A program made the translations under genes and the position numbers. Positions 18,352 to 28,680 of a stretch of 64,000 nt of DNA are shown here, piece after piece. The notes beneath the pieces are model-generated. The model saw only the letters and a list, made by a program, of their open reading frames with translations. It ran no database searches and was not told the DNA's origin. Positions within the stretch are counted from its first letter, which is position 1. Every line of letters starts with the position of its first letter. The DNA is from Photorhabdus sp. CRCIA-P01 (lineage in GTDB: Bacteria > Pseudomonadota > Gammaproteobacteria > Enterobacterales > Enterobacteriaceae): positions 37,968 to 101,967 of the forward strand of contig NZ_NMQR01000015.1 in assembly GCF_003545805.1 (NCBI RefSeq). Reading direction: 5' to 3'.

Positions 18352-19305
18352 TTAAAAACGTATCAGTGCTGAACCCCAAGTAAGGCCACCACCAAAAGCC
18401 TCAATTAAGATTAACTGACCACGCTTAATCCGGCCATCACGTACTGCTTCATCAAATGCTGTAGGTACCGATGCCGCAGAAGTATTACCGTAACGATCTA
18501 GCGTTACCACTACTTTATCCATTGTCATATTTAATTTTTTAGCTGTCGCCGCGATAATACGCAAATTAGCCTGATGAGGTACCAGCCAATCCAACTCACT
18601 ATACGGTAAGTTATTTGCTTCTAGAGTTTCATCAACTATGTTAGCCAATTCACGGACTGCAATCTTAAATACTTCATTACCGATCATACTGGCATACGCT
18701 GGTTCTTTTAGATTCTGACGCTCCTGATAAGGCAATACCAACAATTTACCATAGCTACCGTTTGCATGAAGGTGAGTTGAAAGAATTCCTGGCTCATTAG
18801 AAGCCCCTACCACCATAGCACCCGCACCATCGCCAAACAGGACAAGTGTTCCGCGATCTTCTGGATCAAGTGTTCTGGTAATAGAATCAGAACCAATAAC
18901 AAGTGCATGTTTGGCCGCACCGGTTCTAATAAACTTATCAGCAATACTCAGTGCATAAACAAAACCAGAACAAGCGGCGGAAATATCAAAAGCCGCAGAA
19001 TTTTGGGTACCCAACATGTGCTGAATTTGGCACGCGGAACTGGGGAAAGCATGGGTGGATGAAGCTGTTGCAACAATGATTAAATCAATCTGATCTTTAT
19101 CAATGCCCGACATTTCAATTGCTTTCTTTGCAGCCCGGAACCCCATAACTGCAACAGTTTCATCATCAGTAGCAATACGACGTTCGCGGACACCTGTACG
19201 GGTAACAATCCACTCATCAGAAGTATCCACCATTTTTTCTAAATCAGCATTAGTACGCACTTGCGCAGGCAGATAACTACCTGTACCTAAAATTTTTGTA
19301 TACAT
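18352..19305 (-). CDS. fabH: Beta-ketoacyl-ACP synthase III
   Basis: 317 residues, identical in length to E. coli FabH. The triad is visible: cysteine in [13 protein letters not shown], histidine in [10 protein letters not shown] and asparagine in [12 protein letters not shown]. It condenses acetyl-CoA with malonyl-ACP to start chains. Only 6 bp separate it from plsX. Confidence 0.98.
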   Translation of the reverse strand: MYTKILGTGSYLPAQVRTNADLEKMVDTSDEWIVTRTGVRERRIATDDETVAVMGFRAAKKAIEMSGIDKDQIDLIIVATASSTHAFPSSACQIQHMLGTQNSAAFDISAACSGFVYALSIADKFIRTGAAKHALVIGSDSITRTLDPEDRGTLVLFGDGAGAMVVGASNEPGILSTHLHANGSYGKLLVLPYQERQNLKEPAYASMIGNEVFKIAVRELANIVDETLEANNLPYSELDWLVPHQANLRIIAATAKKLNMTMDKVVVTLDRYGNTSAASVPTAFDEAVRDGRIKRGQLILIEAFGGGLTWGSALIRF

Positions 19306-19311
19306 GTATGT

Positions 19312-20349
19312 TCAGTCACTCTTGGGTAATGCTGTTTCCAGGCGTGCAGCAATTCTATCAGGAACCTGCCTTTCAACGGCCTGAACAGCCTGTTCGATTG
19401 CGGCTTTAAACGCATGCTCATTAGCCGCCCCATGGCTTTTGATTACAATTCCATATAATCCTAACAGACATGCGCCATTATACTGGTCAGGGTTCAGGTG
19501 ACCGAAGCGTTTTGTCATCCGTTTTTGCAACCACTTCTTGACTATTTTCAGCAACCAGGAAAATTTTTTCTTTTGTTCATCCGATGATTTGAGCAAGGAT
19601 AAGATAACTCTAATCGCCCCTTCCATCGTTTTTAACGTCACGTTACCTGCGAAGCCGTCACATACCAACACATCGCTCTTACCTGTCAGTAATTCGTCGC
19701 CTTCCAGATATCCAATGTAATTTATTGTCGGAATGCGCTTTAAAATAGTGGCGGCTTCGCGGATATTATCCAGCCCTTTACTCTCTTCTGTACCAATGTT
19801 AAGCAATGCTACCGCGGGATTAACCACACCGACCACTTCCTCTGCCATCACTGAACCCATGATGGCGAATTGCACTAGCATGCGGCTATCGCAATTAACA
19901 TTGGCGCCTAAATCCAATACGACAGTTTGCCGCTGTTTCAGGTTTGGTAACACGGTCATCAAAGCGGGTCTTTCAATGCCCTCTATCGATTTTAGCATTA
20001 CTTTAGACAACCCCATCAATACTCCGGTATTCCCTGCACTGACACACGCCTGCGCTTCACCAGATTTCACTAAATCCAATGCAATACGCATTGACGTTCC
20101 GCGGCTATTACGAATTGCCTGCGACGGCTTCGCATCGTTAGCCACGACCTGTTCAGCAGGAACCACTTGCAAACGACTAAGCAACTCAGCATCACTGTTT
20201 GCAAGCATCGGGGAAATGGTATCGGGGGCGCCGACCAGCAATAATTTAAGTCTAGGGTTAGATGCCAGTGCCTGCAATGCAGCAGGCACCGTAACGCGAG
20301 GACCAAAGTCCCCGCTCATGGCATCTAACGCTAAAGTCAGATTAGTCAA
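19312..20349 (-). CDS. plsX: Phosphate acyltransferase PlsX
   Basis: 345 residues from a TTG start, giving [20 protein letters not shown]. No ATG fits the conserved N-terminus, so the rare start is well supported. Family motifs include [38 protein letters not shown] and [15 protein letters not shown]. It makes acyl-phosphate from acyl-ACP for PlsY, a soluble or peripheral membrane step of phospholipid synthesis. It is cotranscribed with rpmF upstream and fabH downstream. Confidence 0.97.
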   Translation of the reverse strand: MTNLTLALDAMSGDFGPRVTVPAALQALASNPRLKLLLVGAPDTISPMLANSDAELLSRLQVVPAEQVVANDAKPSQAIRNSRGTSMRIALDLVKSGEAQACVSAGNTGVLMGLSKVMLKSIEGIERPALMTVLPNLKQRQTVVLDLGANVNCDSRMLVQFAIMGSVMAEEVVGVVNPAVALLNIGTEESKGLDNIREAATILKRIPTINYIGYLEGDELLTGKSDVLVCDGFAGNVTLKTMEGAIRVILSLLKSSDEQKKKFSWLLKIVKKWLQKRMTKRFGHLNPDQYNGACLLGLYGIVIKSHGAANEHAFKAAIEQAVQAVERQVPDRIAARLETALPKSD

Positions 20350-20378
20350 GGTATCAACTTGCTAATGACTGGCGGAGA

Positions 20379-20549
20379 TTATTTGTTGATGACTTTGCGG
20401 CCACGGTAGTAGCCATCAGCAGTCACATGGTGACGCAGGTGAGTTTCACCAGAAGTTTTATCTACAGATAGTAATGGTGCAGTCAGTGCATCATGAGAAC
20501 GACGCATACCACGTTTAGAACGAGTTGGTTTATTCTGTTGTACGGCCAT
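20379..20549 (-). CDS. rpmF: 50S ribosomal protein L32
   Basis: 56 residues, beginning [20 protein letters not shown] and ending [17 protein letters not shown]. The basic N-terminal tail and length are those of bacterial L32; the zinc cysteines are absent, as in the enterobacterial form. It lies 12 bp after yceD and 29 bp before plsX, the standard yceD-rpmF-plsX order. ATG 20549 follows GGAG (AGTAAGGTCA region) closely. Confidence 0.98.
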   Translation of the reverse strand: MAVQQNKPTRSKRGMRRSHDALTAPLLSVDKTSGETHLRHHVTADGYYRGRKVINK

Positions 20550-20561
20550 TGACCTTACTCC

Positions 20562-21086
20562 TTAAGTACTTTTCTTTAAGCTGGCTAATACGGCAAATGG
20601 GTTTGGTTTTTCAGCCTCTAGAGGTAATTCACCAAACACCATGTCCGCTTCGGACACTTCACAGTGTTCAGAATCATGTACCGGAACCACCGGCAGAGAA
20701 AGAATTATTTCATCTTCAATCATTGCCAGCAAATCTATTTCGCCAAATTCGTTAACGTCAATTGGCTCATACTCTTCCGGTAATGCTTCAGCCTGTTCAT
20801 CATTGACGACCGGGCTAAAACAATATGTTATGTGAACGTGATGGCTGAAATTACCGCCACAACGCTGACATTCAAGCGTAACATCCACATCGGAATGCCC
20901 ACGCACAACCGCCAGACGTTGGTTATCTATCTGAAACGATAAAACGCTGTCTACATCATTGTCCACGCTAACCACAGATTCCGCGATACGCAAAACTTGC
21001 TCAGGTGAATAACTACCTGCGTAGTCTAATCGTTTCTGAGCTGCGCGAAGCGCATCAATGGTCAGGGGTAATTTTACCTTTTGCAT
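20562..21086 (-). CDS. yceD: DUF177 protein YceD (23S rRNA accumulation protein)
   Basis: 174 residues, beginning [24 protein letters not shown]. The two cysteines in [10 protein letters not shown] and the acidic middle ([25 protein letters not shown]) are characteristic. The C-terminus [11 protein letters not shown] is conserved. The protein is needed for normal 23S rRNA levels in plants and E. coli; the mechanism is unknown. It is cotranscribed with rpmF and divergent from yceF. Confidence 0.95.
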   Translation of the reverse strand: MQKVKLPLTIDALRAAQKRLDYAGSYSPEQVLRIAESVVSVDNDVDSVLSFQIDNQRLAVVRGHSDVDVTLECQRCGGNFSHHVHITYCFSPVVNDEQAEALPEEYEPIDVNEFGEIDLLAMIEDEIILSLPVVPVHDSEHCEVSEADMVFGELPLEAEKPNPFAVLASLKKST

Positions 21087-21228
21087 AAGGCGCGCATATT
21101 ATCTTTGTAATGAGATATAGTCAAAGAAAAAGGCCACACATCTGCACCTTTCCGCCAAATATTCGCTTATTAAGCGGTGCCTAGTTTAAAATGCCTGCAA
21201 TTATTTCGCCATGTCTTTTGGAAAAATT

Positions 21229-21819
21229 ATGACACAAATCATTTTAGCTTCCACATCAGCTTACCGCCGCATGTTACTGGAAAAACTTCGTTTACCCTTT
21301 ATATGCGCGGCTCCTAATACTGATGAAACACCTCGAATGAATGAAAATGCGGAACAGCTCGTTATGCGTTTGGCACAAGCCAAGGCACAGGCATTACAAA
21401 CAAAATATTCTCAGCATTTGATTATTGGTTCTGATCAAGTTTGTGTTATTAATGGCGAAATCACCGGCAAGCCCCATAGTTTCGAAAATGCATTTAAACA
21501 ATTACAGCAAGCCAGTGGTCATTGCGTCACCTTTTATACCGGCATTTCTCTCTTTAACAGCAAAACAGGTATAACTGATACCCGTTGTGAATTATTCAAT
21601 GTCTATTTTAGAGAGCTGACTGATGATGAAATCTGGGCTTATTTAACCACGGAAAACCCCCTTAATTGTGCCGGAAGCTTTAAAAGCGAAGGGTTAGGAA
21701 TCACTTTATTTGAACGACTTGAAGGGAAAGACCCGAATACGCTGATAGGTTTACCATTAATTACATTGACTGAATTATTAATCCGCCAGGGGATAAACCC
21801 ACTGACGGCGATAGGTTAA
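21229..21819 (+). CDS. yceF: Maf-family 7-methyl-GTP pyrophosphatase
   Basis: 196 residues from ATG 21229 (GGAAAA upstream; protein starts [20 protein letters not shown]). The ITPase-like fold is shown by ASTSAYRR, the metal-binding [18 protein letters not shown] and the C-terminal [12 protein letters not shown] and [10 protein letters not shown]. It belongs to the YceF branch, which hydrolyses m7GTP, rather than the dTTP/UTP YhdE branch. Its stop overlaps the stop of convergent rluC by three bases. Confidence 0.95.
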   Translation: MTQIILASTSAYRRMLLEKLRLPFICAAPNTDETPRMNENAEQLVMRLAQAKAQALQTKYSQHLIIGSDQVCVINGEITGKPHSFENAFKQLQQASGHCVTFYTGISLFNSKTGITDTRCELFNVYFRELTDDEIWAYLTTENPLNCAGSFKSEGLGITLFERLEGKDPNTLIGLPLITLTELLIRQGINPLTAIG

Positions 21820-22775
21820 TTACTGTGATTCCGACGTAGCGTTTTTATACAATAGCGCAATTGCTCATCCATCGGTGCTTCAAGACGTAATGTCTCCCCC
21901 GTCGAGGGATGAGTAAATTTTAGCGCGCTGGCATGCAAGAATAGGCGGTTAAGACCCGTATTTGACAATTGCGAATCAAAAATTTTATCCCCATAGCGAT
22001 CATCAAAAGCGATCGGATGCCCAGCATATTGAGCATGAACACGGATTTGATGAGTCCGACCTGTTACCGGGCTGGCTTTCACTAACGTTGCATTGGCAAA
22101 ACGCTCTTCTACTTTAAAACGTGTTTCAGAAGGCTTACCTTCATTGCTTACTTTAACAATCCGCTCACCACTTTGCAGGATATTTTTCAGCAATGAAGCC
22201 TGAACCACCTTACAATGTGATTGCCATTGTCCTTGAACTAAAGCCAGATAATCTTTCTGCATCTGTTTAAGGCGTAATTGCTCGTGCAAGGCCCGTAAAG
22301 CTGAGCGTTTTTTAGCAATTAACAAAATTCCAGAGGTATCACGATCCAGACGATGCACCAATTCGAGGAATTTTGCTTCCGGACGCAATACCCGCAATCC
22401 TTCGATAACGCCAAAACTTAAACCACTACCGCCATGAACGGCCGTACCAGAAGGTTTATTGAGCACCAGAATATGGTCATCTTCGTATAAGATACAGTCG
22501 TCCAATGCAGCGACTTTATCCAGTTTAGCTGAAACTGGTATCTCTTGCCGTTCCGCAACCCGAACCGGCGGAATTCTGACAACATCCCCCTCAGACAATT
22601 TATACTCAGGTTTTATCCTGCCTTTATTTACCCGGACTTCGCCCTTACGCACAATCCGGTAAATCATGCTCTTAGGAACACCCTTCAAACGCGCTAATAA
22701 AAAATTATCAACTCGCTGTCCAGCCTCATCGTCATCAATAGTGACAAATTGTACAACTTGATTATTCGTTTTCAT
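21816..22775 (-). CDS. rluC: 23S rRNA pseudouridine(955/2504/2580) synthase
   Basis: 319 residues from ATG 22775, equal to E. coli RluC. An S4 RNA-binding domain at the N-terminus ([32 protein letters not shown]) is followed by the RluA-type catalytic domain with the aspartate in [36 protein letters not shown] is also typical. It lies between yceF and rne and is divergent from rne, as in E. coli. Confidence 0.97.
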   Translation of the reverse strand: MKTNNQVVQFVTIDDDEAGQRVDNFLLARLKGVPKSMIYRIVRKGEVRVNKGRIKPEYKLSEGDVVRIPPVRVAERQEIPVSAKLDKVAALDDCILYEDDHILVLNKPSGTAVHGGSGLSFGVIEGLRVLRPEAKFLELVHRLDRDTSGILLIAKKRSALRALHEQLRLKQMQKDYLALVQGQWQSHCKVVQASLLKNILQSGERIVKVSNEGKPSETRFKVEERFANATLVKASPVTGRTHQIRVHAQYAGHPIAFDDRYGDKIFDSQLSNTGLNRLFLHASALKFTHPSTGETLRLEAPMDEQLRYCIKTLRRNHSN

Positions 22776-23335
22776 GATAGCAATTTTAATTATCACTCAA
22801 GCAGAGTGCTACTCATTTTTAAATTATGTGTAAAAATCACGCATACTTTCTGGTTGTTACCTTCCCTACTTTAAGATAAAGATTAAATATTAACTATTTC
22901 TTCCTATTTCATCAGAAAAACCGCTTAAAGACATAAAGTCACCTTGCTATCACCCCAACAGCAATGGAATAATACGTAGCCACCATCAGTTTTTTAATCC
23001 TGAATGGCGAAGTTAAACGTTTGTTCTATATTTGATTGCACAAAAACGCAGCAATGGCGTAAGACGTACTGGGAAATCAAATAATTAGCGGGCTATGGGT
23101 AGCAGATTACTGGAATTGGATCAAATCAGCTTCATTTATATTTGCAGATTATTCCTAGAAAAAGGTACTGTTTTCTAAGTGAAAATTCAGACCTGCCGAA
23201 AATATGCGTCTCTATACAAACGACAACCGGGAGGTTGGCGGATTTGTAAAAGACACGAGACCATCGGTTACCAGTCACTTATCTATATTTGCCCATAGCT
23301 CTATAACTAATGTAAAAAATAATGAGTAAGTTACA
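22776..23335 (+). promoter_or_regulatory. rluC-rne intergenic region with long rne 5' UTR
   Basis: 560 bp without a gene between the divergent rluC and rne starts. The E. coli rne leader of about 360 nt folds into hairpins that mediate RNase E autoregulation. Here a CAACC-GGGA-GGTTG hairpin at 23224-23237 and the unusually long spacing suggest the same. Promoters were not fixed by eye. Confidence 0.6.
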
Positions 23336-26300
23336 ATGAAAAGAATGCTAATCAACGCAACTCAGCAAGAAGAGTTGCGTGTTGCTCTGGTTGACGGGCA
23401 ACGCCTTTATGATTTGGATATCGAAAGCCCAGGACACGAGCAAAAAAAAGCAAATATCTACAAAGGTAAAATCACCCGAATTGAACCTAGTCTGGAAGCT
23501 GCTTTTGTTGACTACGGCGCTGAACGGCATGGTTTCCTTCCTATTAAAGAAATCGCCCGCGAATATTTCCCCAATAACTACCATCCTCACGGTCGCCCTA
23601 ATATCAAAGATGTTTTAAGGGAGGGCCAGGAAGTTATCGTTCAAGTCGATAAAGAAGAACGAGGTAATAAAGGGGCTGCCTTAACCACTTTTATCAGCCT
23701 GGCGGGCAGTTATCTGGTACTAATGCCTAATAACCCTCGCGCGGGTGGTATTTCCCGCCGTATCGAAGGAGATGACCGAACAGAACTGAAAGAAGCTTTG
23801 GCATCGCTAGAAGTGCCAGAAGGAATGGGACTGATTGTCCGCACTGCGGGCGTCGGTAAGTCCGCAGAAGCACTACAGTGGGATTTATCATTTCGCCTTA
23901 AACACTGGGAAGCGATCAAAAAAGCCGCCGAAAACCGCTCTGCGCCATTCTTAATCCATCAAGAAAGTAATGTTATCGTCCGTGCTTTCCGAGACTATTT
24001 GCGCCCAGACATAGGTGAAATTTTAATCGACAACCCTAAAGTTCTCGATCTGGCACGCCAGCATATCACCGCGCTTGGCCGCCCAGATTTCACCAGTAAA
24101 ATCAAGCTGTATAGCGGCGAAGTTCCCCTGTTCAGCCATTATCAGATTGAATCACAGATTGAATCTGCGTTTCAGCGTGAAGTTCGCCTGCCATCAGGTG
24201 GTGCCGTGGTTATCGATACCACGGAAGCATTAACTGCGATCGATATTAACTCTTCCCGAGCAACACGCGGAGGAGATATCGAAGAGACCGCTTTTAATAC
24301 CAACCTTGAAGCAGCGGATGAAATTGCCCGTCAATTACGCCTGCGTGACCTTGGTGGTTTGATTGTTATCGATTTTATCGATATGACACCAGTACGTCAT
24401 CAACGTGAAGTGGAAAACCGCCTACGTGATGCTGTTCGTCAGGATCGTGCTCGTATTCAAATTGGCCGTATTTCCCGCTTTGGTCTACTGGAAATGTCCC
24501 GTCAGCGCCTGAGCCCATCACTAGGTGAATCTAGCCACCACGTTTGCCCGCGCTGTAGCGGCACAGGGACTATTCGTGATAATGAATCCCTGTCACTATC
24601 CATTTTGCGTCTGATTGAAGAAGAGGCACTGAAAGAGAACACGCATCAAGTCCATGCTATTGTTCCAGTACAAATCGCCTCATATCTACTAAACGAAAAA
24701 CGCCAGGCTGTCAGTGCAATTGAGCGCCGTCAAGGAGATGTTGGCGTGGTGATCGTGCCTAACGATCAAATGCAGACTCCCCACTTCTCTGTTCTGCGCG
24801 TGCGTAAGGGCGAGGAAATTTCTACCCTGAGTTATCTGCTTCCTCAATTCCATGAAACTGGAACGACAAATCCTCAAGAAGATGTCCAACCTGAACGTAA
24901 GCGTCCTGAGCAGCCCGCTATTTCTGCCTTTGCTTTGCCAGCCGATACGCCAGCACAACAATCATCACACAAAGCAAAAGAGAAAAAGCCTAACCACACT
25001 GCTCAGACTATAACGGAACAACCTGGTCTCTTAAGCCGCTTCTTGACTGCTTTGAAAAAAATGTTCAGTACAAAAGCAGAAGAAGAAAAACCGGCACAGA
25101 AAAAAGAGAACAAATTATCCGGTCATGATAACCGTCGCTCTTCTGAACGACGCAATCAACGCCGCCAAAATTCACGTAAAGATCGTGATGATAATAATCT
25201 GCGTGATGAACAACGTAATAACCGCGATCGTGACGAACAATGGAAAAATCGTAATACTCCACAGAAAAATGGCACTCAAGATAACAACGTGACGATAGAT
25301 ACTGCTGCTCGTGAAACCCAACAGCAACAGCAACGTCGCGAGCAACGTGCGGAACGTCAACGCCGTCGTCAGGAAGAAAAACGCCAGCAGCAACTTGAAA
25401 CCCAGAAACCAGAAGTCGTTGAAAATGAGGTTGAAGAACGTCTACCGGTTATGCCACGTCGCCAACGTCGTCAGCTTGAACAAAAAATTCGCATCATAGA
25501 TGAAGTGAAAGAAGTTACAACTGTCGCCTCACTGCCCGTACCTGTTGTTACAGAAGAGCAATTACCAGTACCTGTTGAAATACCCGTAGAAACAGCTCAG
25601 CCACAACAATTGACTGAAAATAAAGAGCAACAAGATAATGTTATGCCACGCCGCTCTCGTCGCTCACCTCGTCATTTGCGCGTTAGTGGTCAGCGCCGCC
25701 GCCGTTACCGCGATGAGAGAAATCTACTTCAATCACCGGCACCATTATCCATGGCTGTTGCATCACCAGAAATGGCTTCCGGTAAAGTTTGGGTTCGCTA
25801 TCCAGTGGTTCCGATTTCCATAGAAATTCCTGAGGAAATTTCCATGATCGAACAGCAAAATGGGGTATTGCCAGCAATAGCAGCAGAAACAGTACCTGCA
25901 ATCATCGTTGTCGCAGAGTCTGAACAAACCATCATTGAATCGCCTAAGGTAGCAGGGATGCCAGAAGCTCACCAGAATGGAATCAAATCTGAAACAGGCA
26001 TTACAAAACAAAATGATATTGTTCTACAGCAAACTGAATCAGTGCAAGAAGAGCGGTCAGTTATTGAACTGGTTGCAATAACACCGATTATCCCTGAATT
26101 TGAACAGCAATCTGAAGCAGAAGAAGACATTGTTGTTTCTGAAGAAATTGCAGCAGTGATGATTATTGAAGAGAGTAAAGATGAAATGGTTAAACAACCT
26201 GTTGCTATTATAGACAAATTTCATCATTCTTATGCGCCGATGACCAAAGCGCCAGCCCCTGAGATGATTGAAAAACCTATTATTATCAGCGAATGGCAAC

Positions 26301-26398
26301 GGCCTTTTTCTCATTTTGAAGGGAAAGGGGGAGCTGGAGGCCACTCAGCCACTAATGCGGCTACTTCACCAATGGCTAAACCGCAATTCTTTAAATAA
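23336..26398 (+). CDS. rne: Ribonuclease E
   Basis: 1020 residues (E. coli 1061). Residues 1-520 are nearly identical to the known catalytic half: S1 domain ([22 protein letters not shown]), 5' sensor, and DNase-I-like site with the metal aspartates in TAIDIN and IVIDFIDM. The Zn-link is CPRCSGTGT. The C-terminal half is disordered scaffold. It has a charged arginine-rich RNA-binding stretch (about residues 595-700), an RRQRRQ segment, [20 protein letters not shown], an acidic glutamate-rich section and the tail MAKPQFFK. It assembles the degradosome with RhlB, enolase and PNPase at the inner membrane. The scaffold half diverges, so partner sites cannot be placed exactly. Confidence 0.98.
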   Translation: MKRMLINATQQEELRVALVDGQRLYDLDIESPGHEQKKANIYKGKITRIEPSLEAAFVDYGAERHGFLPIKEIAREYFPNNYHPHGRPNIKDVLREGQEVIVQVDKEERGNKGAALTTFISLAGSYLVLMPNNPRAGGISRRIEGDDRTELKEALASLEVPEGMGLIVRTAGVGKSAEALQWDLSFRLKHWEAIKKAAENRSAPFLIHQESNVIVRAFRDYLRPDIGEILIDNPKVLDLARQHITALGRPDFTSKIKLYSGEVPLFSHYQIESQIESAFQREVRLPSGGAVVIDTTEALTAIDINSSRATRGGDIEETAFNTNLEAADEIARQLRLRDLGGLIVIDFIDMTPVRHQREVENRLRDAVRQDRARIQIGRISRFGLLEMSRQRLSPSLGESSHHVCPRCSGTGTIRDNESLSLSILRLIEEEALKENTHQVHAIVPVQIASYLLNEKRQAVSAIERRQGDVGVVIVPNDQMQTPHFSVLRVRKGEEISTLSYLLPQFHETGTTNPQEDVQPERKRPEQPAISAFALPADTPAQQSSHKAKEKKPNHTAQTITEQPGLLSRFLTALKKMFSTKAEEEKPAQKKENKLSGHDNRRSSERRNQRRQNSRKDRDDNNLRDEQRNNRDRDEQWKNRNTPQKNGTQDNNVTIDTAARETQQQQQRREQRAERQRRRQEEKRQQQLETQKPEVVENEVEERLPVMPRRQRRQLEQKIRIIDEVKEVTTVASLPVPVVTEEQLPVPVEIPVETAQPQQLTENKEQQDNVMPRRSRRSPRHLRVSGQRRRRYRDERNLLQSPAPLSMAVASPEMASGKVWVRYPVVPISIEIPEEISMIEQQNGVLPAIAAETVPAIIVVAESEQTIIESPKVAGMPEAHQNGIKSETGITKQNDIVLQQTESVQEERSVIELVAITPIIPEFEQQSEAEEDIVVSEEIAAVMIIEESKDEMVKQPVAIIDKFHHSYAPMTKAPAPEMIEKPIIISEWQRPFSHFEGKGGAGGHSATNAATSPMAKPQFFK

Positions 26399-26421
26399 AC
26401 AACATTGTTTAATATTAGCAG

Positions 26422-26451
26422 AATGGCTCTTTTTAGGGAGCCATTTTTTTT
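26422..26451 (+). terminator. Rho-independent terminator of rne
   Basis: Stem AATGGCTC / GAGCCATT with an 8-nt loop and eight T residues, 24 bp after the rne stop. Confidence 0.95.
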
Positions 26452-26583
26452 GCCACTAACCCCACAAAAATACTTACCGTTAATTTTATTCTATCCACAT
26501 AAGGGTTAGTTTAAACGGTCATTACCGTTACCCTGTTCAATTAATTATCATTTGATTTCTTATTTTAACCAGGAGAATAACCT

Positions 26584-27216
26584 ATGAAACCGTGGCTTAT
26601 TTTTGGTGCAGGTAGTGGCGTTGGACGTCATCTCGTGACCGTTGCACTGCAACAAAAACGTCCCGTCATTGCGCTTATCCGCAATTCTCAGCAGGCTACT
26701 GAGCTGAGTGCTTTAGGTGTCAAAGTGATACAAGGTGATGCCTGTAATGCTGAAGATATTGAAAAAACGGTACAACATGTCAGTTCAGAAGCAATCGTCT
26801 TTTCTACTATTGGTGGAATTGATTCAGATCTCTTTGGCAATATGACTATCATTGATACTATTGAGAAAGCTGGAATAACACGTATGTTACTCGTTACCTC
26901 AATAGGTTGTGGCGAAGGCTGGAAAACCCTGTCACCCAGAGCTAAATCATTGTTTGGCCAATCTGTCAGGCGTAAATCAATGGCAGAAAGCTACCTTCAA
27001 ACAAGTTCCTTGAATTACACAATTATTCGTCCAGGAGGATTAACAGATAAACCGGGAACAGGCCATTGTCAAAGATATCAGCATGAAATTCATGGTGTAG
27101 TTAGCCGCCAAGATGTTGCACATCAACTGGCAACTATGGCAGAAGAAGAATCTTCATATCAGCAGATTTATACCTTAGTTGATCCAGAGCTTAAACCTGA
27201 TTGGGCTGTTGCGTAG
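26584..27216 (+). CDS. NAD(P)-binding SDR-like oxidoreductase
   Basis: 210 residues. A Rossmann nucleotide motif starts at residue 6 (FGAGSGVGRHLV), followed by VIQGDACNAEDIEK and LVTSIGCGEGW, and NYTIIRPGGLTDKPGTG as in atypical short-chain dehydrogenases of the biliverdin-reductase/NmrA-like group. The usual YxxxK is replaced by an RRKSMAESYL segment, so catalysis is uncertain. It may be a redox sensor or a reductase of an unknown substrate. The ribosome site CAGGAG is 9 nt before the ATG. It is a single-gene unit with its own terminator and not part of the E. coli rne neighbourhood. Confidence 0.75.
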   Translation: MKPWLIFGAGSGVGRHLVTVALQQKRPVIALIRNSQQATELSALGVKVIQGDACNAEDIEKTVQHVSSEAIVFSTIGGIDSDLFGNMTIIDTIEKAGITRMLLVTSIGCGEGWKTLSPRAKSLFGQSVRRKSMAESYLQTSSLNYTIIRPGGLTDKPGTGHCQRYQHEIHGVVSRQDVAHQLATMAEEESSYQQIYTLVDPELKPDWAVA

Positions 27217-27224
27217 TTGGTAAA

Positions 27225-27252
27225 AATAACCACGCATTCATGCGTGGTTATT
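27225..27252. terminator. Bidirectional terminator between the SDR-like gene and tmaR
   Basis: 12-bp stem AATAACCACGCA / TGCGTGGTTATT with TTCA loop between convergent genes. A-rich and T-rich flanks suit both directions. Confidence 0.9.
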
Positions 27253-27261
27253 CTAATGATG

Positions 27262-27579
27262 CTATTTCAGTTCACCCATTGTTTTAAGCTTTTTAGACAA
27301 TTCACGACGCTCCTTAGAAAGATCCGCATTTTTAATTATATGATCATCTATACGGTCTTCATAATCACTTCTCATATTCATAATGATGCTCTGAATATCC
27401 TCAATTGACATACCAGGCTTGATGTATTCGCTCAAGTTATCAAGCAATAAAACACGCTTCTGGTTATCGCGTATTTTCTTTTCATTGTCTGCAATTTCGC
27501 GCTGTAACTTATTCTTACGACGAAACATATGTACAAACTCCAACACATTGTGGAATGATGGCTTATTTACGTTGTCCAT
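27262..27579 (-). CDS. tmaR: PTS polar-localisation regulator TmaR (YeeX, DUF496)
   Basis: 105 residues from ATG 27579, which gives [21 protein letters not shown] as in E. coli YeeX. The upstream ATG is one base from the ribosome site and less likely. The protein is almost entirely charged coiled coil ([37 protein letters not shown]) with the conserved [15 protein letters not shown] between. In E. coli TmaR clusters at the pole and sequesters enzyme I of the sugar PTS. Near sbcB, as in E. coli. Confidence 0.95.
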   Translation of the reverse strand: MDNVNKPSFHNVLEFVHMFRRKNKLQREIADNEKKIRDNQKRVLLLDNLSEYIKPGMSIEDIQSIIMNMRSDYEDRIDDHIIKNADLSKERRELSKKLKTMGELK

Positions 27580-27935
27580 TTTCATACCTTTCTTTAACTC
27601 AAACGCACAGATTATCCAATTGGATTACACAATACAACTTAACGTTATTAATAGACAAGTCAGTTTCCATTCCTTATTGATTTTAATTGATTACGTAAAC
27701 CTGTTAGCTTGCTGATGAAGAGTTCAGCATATTGCTTTAATCGAAAACAACGGGTTAATATAGGTGAATAATTCAGCAAAAACCTTTCACTGGTAGAAGC
27801 ACAGTTCTTTACGTCCCTTCCCCATTCCTTAACTACCATCTCTTCCTTCCAGCGCTCAAAGTGCAATGATCATTAATCACTATAATCCCTGGAATTACTA
27901 AGCTAATGTAATAATAAATTTATCGGAGCATAATT
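27580..27935. other. Intergenic region upstream of tmaR
   Basis: No supported gene. It must hold the tmaR promoter. A 68-codon minus-strand frame at 27660-27866 has no recognisable family or convincing ribosome site and is not annotated as a gene. Confidence 0.4.
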
Positions 27936-28037
27936 TTATATATCTAATACCCCTTCAGCAAACCCGGTAAGCCAACCGCTGTCACCATCACCAATTGTTG
28001 CAACCATTTTTTCCGCAATTTCTTTAGATCCATCCAT
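27936..28037 (-). CDS. 33-residue ORF coupled to the preceding gene
   Basis: The ATG overlaps the TAA of the 97-codon ORF (TAATG). It encodes MDGSKEIAEKMVATIGDGDS and ends GWLTGFAEGVLDI. The composition looks like a real protein segment, and the coupling suggests either a small partner or the displaced end of one frameshifted gene. Family not recognised; the DGDSGW motif recalls small immunity-type proteins only loosely. Confidence 0.4.
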   Translation of the reverse strand: MDGSKEIAEKMVATIGDGDSGWLTGFAEGVLDI

Positions 28038-28330
28038 TAAAAAACCCTTTCATCCCAAATACTATATGCGCCGGTTGAGCAGGCCACATTATTCCATGTG
28101 ATATTTATGTACTCGATTGAAAGAATCTCCTGTGACATCATATGATTGCTGGTTAATGAATGCGGGTAATCTGATTTCAAACTAGCAATATATGCCTGCC
28201 CAAGACGGATTGTATAATAAAGTTCAAGTCCACCATTTTCATTAATACGATAAAATTCAAAGAAATACTCTAATTTTTCGTTATCATCCAAACTTTTTGC
28301 CAATTGAATCTCTTCCACCACAGCCAGCAA
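28037..28330 (-). CDS. Hypothetical protein of 97 residues
   Basis: Reads MLAVVEEIQLAKSLDDNEKL and contains FFEFYRINENGGLELYYTIR and MSQEILSIEYINITWNNVAC, ending WDERVF. No signal peptide or membrane segment. The sequence has the alternating hydrophobic/charged texture of a folded small protein, and the next ORF starts on its stop codon. Size and acidity resemble immunity or antitoxin proteins, but I recognise no family. It stands alone between tmaR and sbcB, a spot where E. coli has other genes, so it is probably accessory. The start codon is followed closely by other possible starts and is uncertain. Confidence 0.5.
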   Translation of the reverse strand: MLAVVEEIQLAKSLDDNEKLEYFFEFYRINENGGLELYYTIRLGQAYIASLKSDYPHSLTSNHMMSQEILSIEYINITWNNVACSTGAYSIWDERVF

Positions 28331-28680
28331 AAATTAACCCTTGGTTCTGGCCATTAATCTTTAAATAAATTAAATTTTACATATTCACCCTATTAATAAT
28401 TTCAACATTTCGCCTACATATTGAAATAAATATGTCAACGTAGTCAAGGATAATCGGCCTTAAAATATACAATTTTTTATTTCAAGTACCCAAAATGTTA
28501 ATCATTGGCTTCCTAATCGCAGAACAGAAAGTAGGAAAACATGTATACAATGTTATTGCAATTACCTGGATTCTCTAAGATAGTAAGCAATAATTGCCTG
28601 TATTTTAGGGTAAAAATACCATTTACTCCTTGAAAGAACAGCAGAAACAAACGATTAACATCATTGGACATTGAATAACA
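28331..28680. other. Intergenic region upstream of sbcB
   Basis: 350 bp, AT-rich, divergent promoter space for the hypothetical gene and sbcB. A 76-codon antisense frame overlaps the sbcB start and is not supported. No repeat or RNA structure noticed. Confidence 0.4.

Noticed and set aside
25300..25720. Repetitive CAG/CGT-rich tract in rne as a possible repeat array
   Set aside because: It encodes the glutamine/arginine-rich disordered scaffold of RNase E and has no regular repeat unit.
27660..27866. 68-codon minus-strand ORF upstream of tmaR
   Set aside because: No family, no convincing start signal, and it occupies the space needed for the tmaR promoter.
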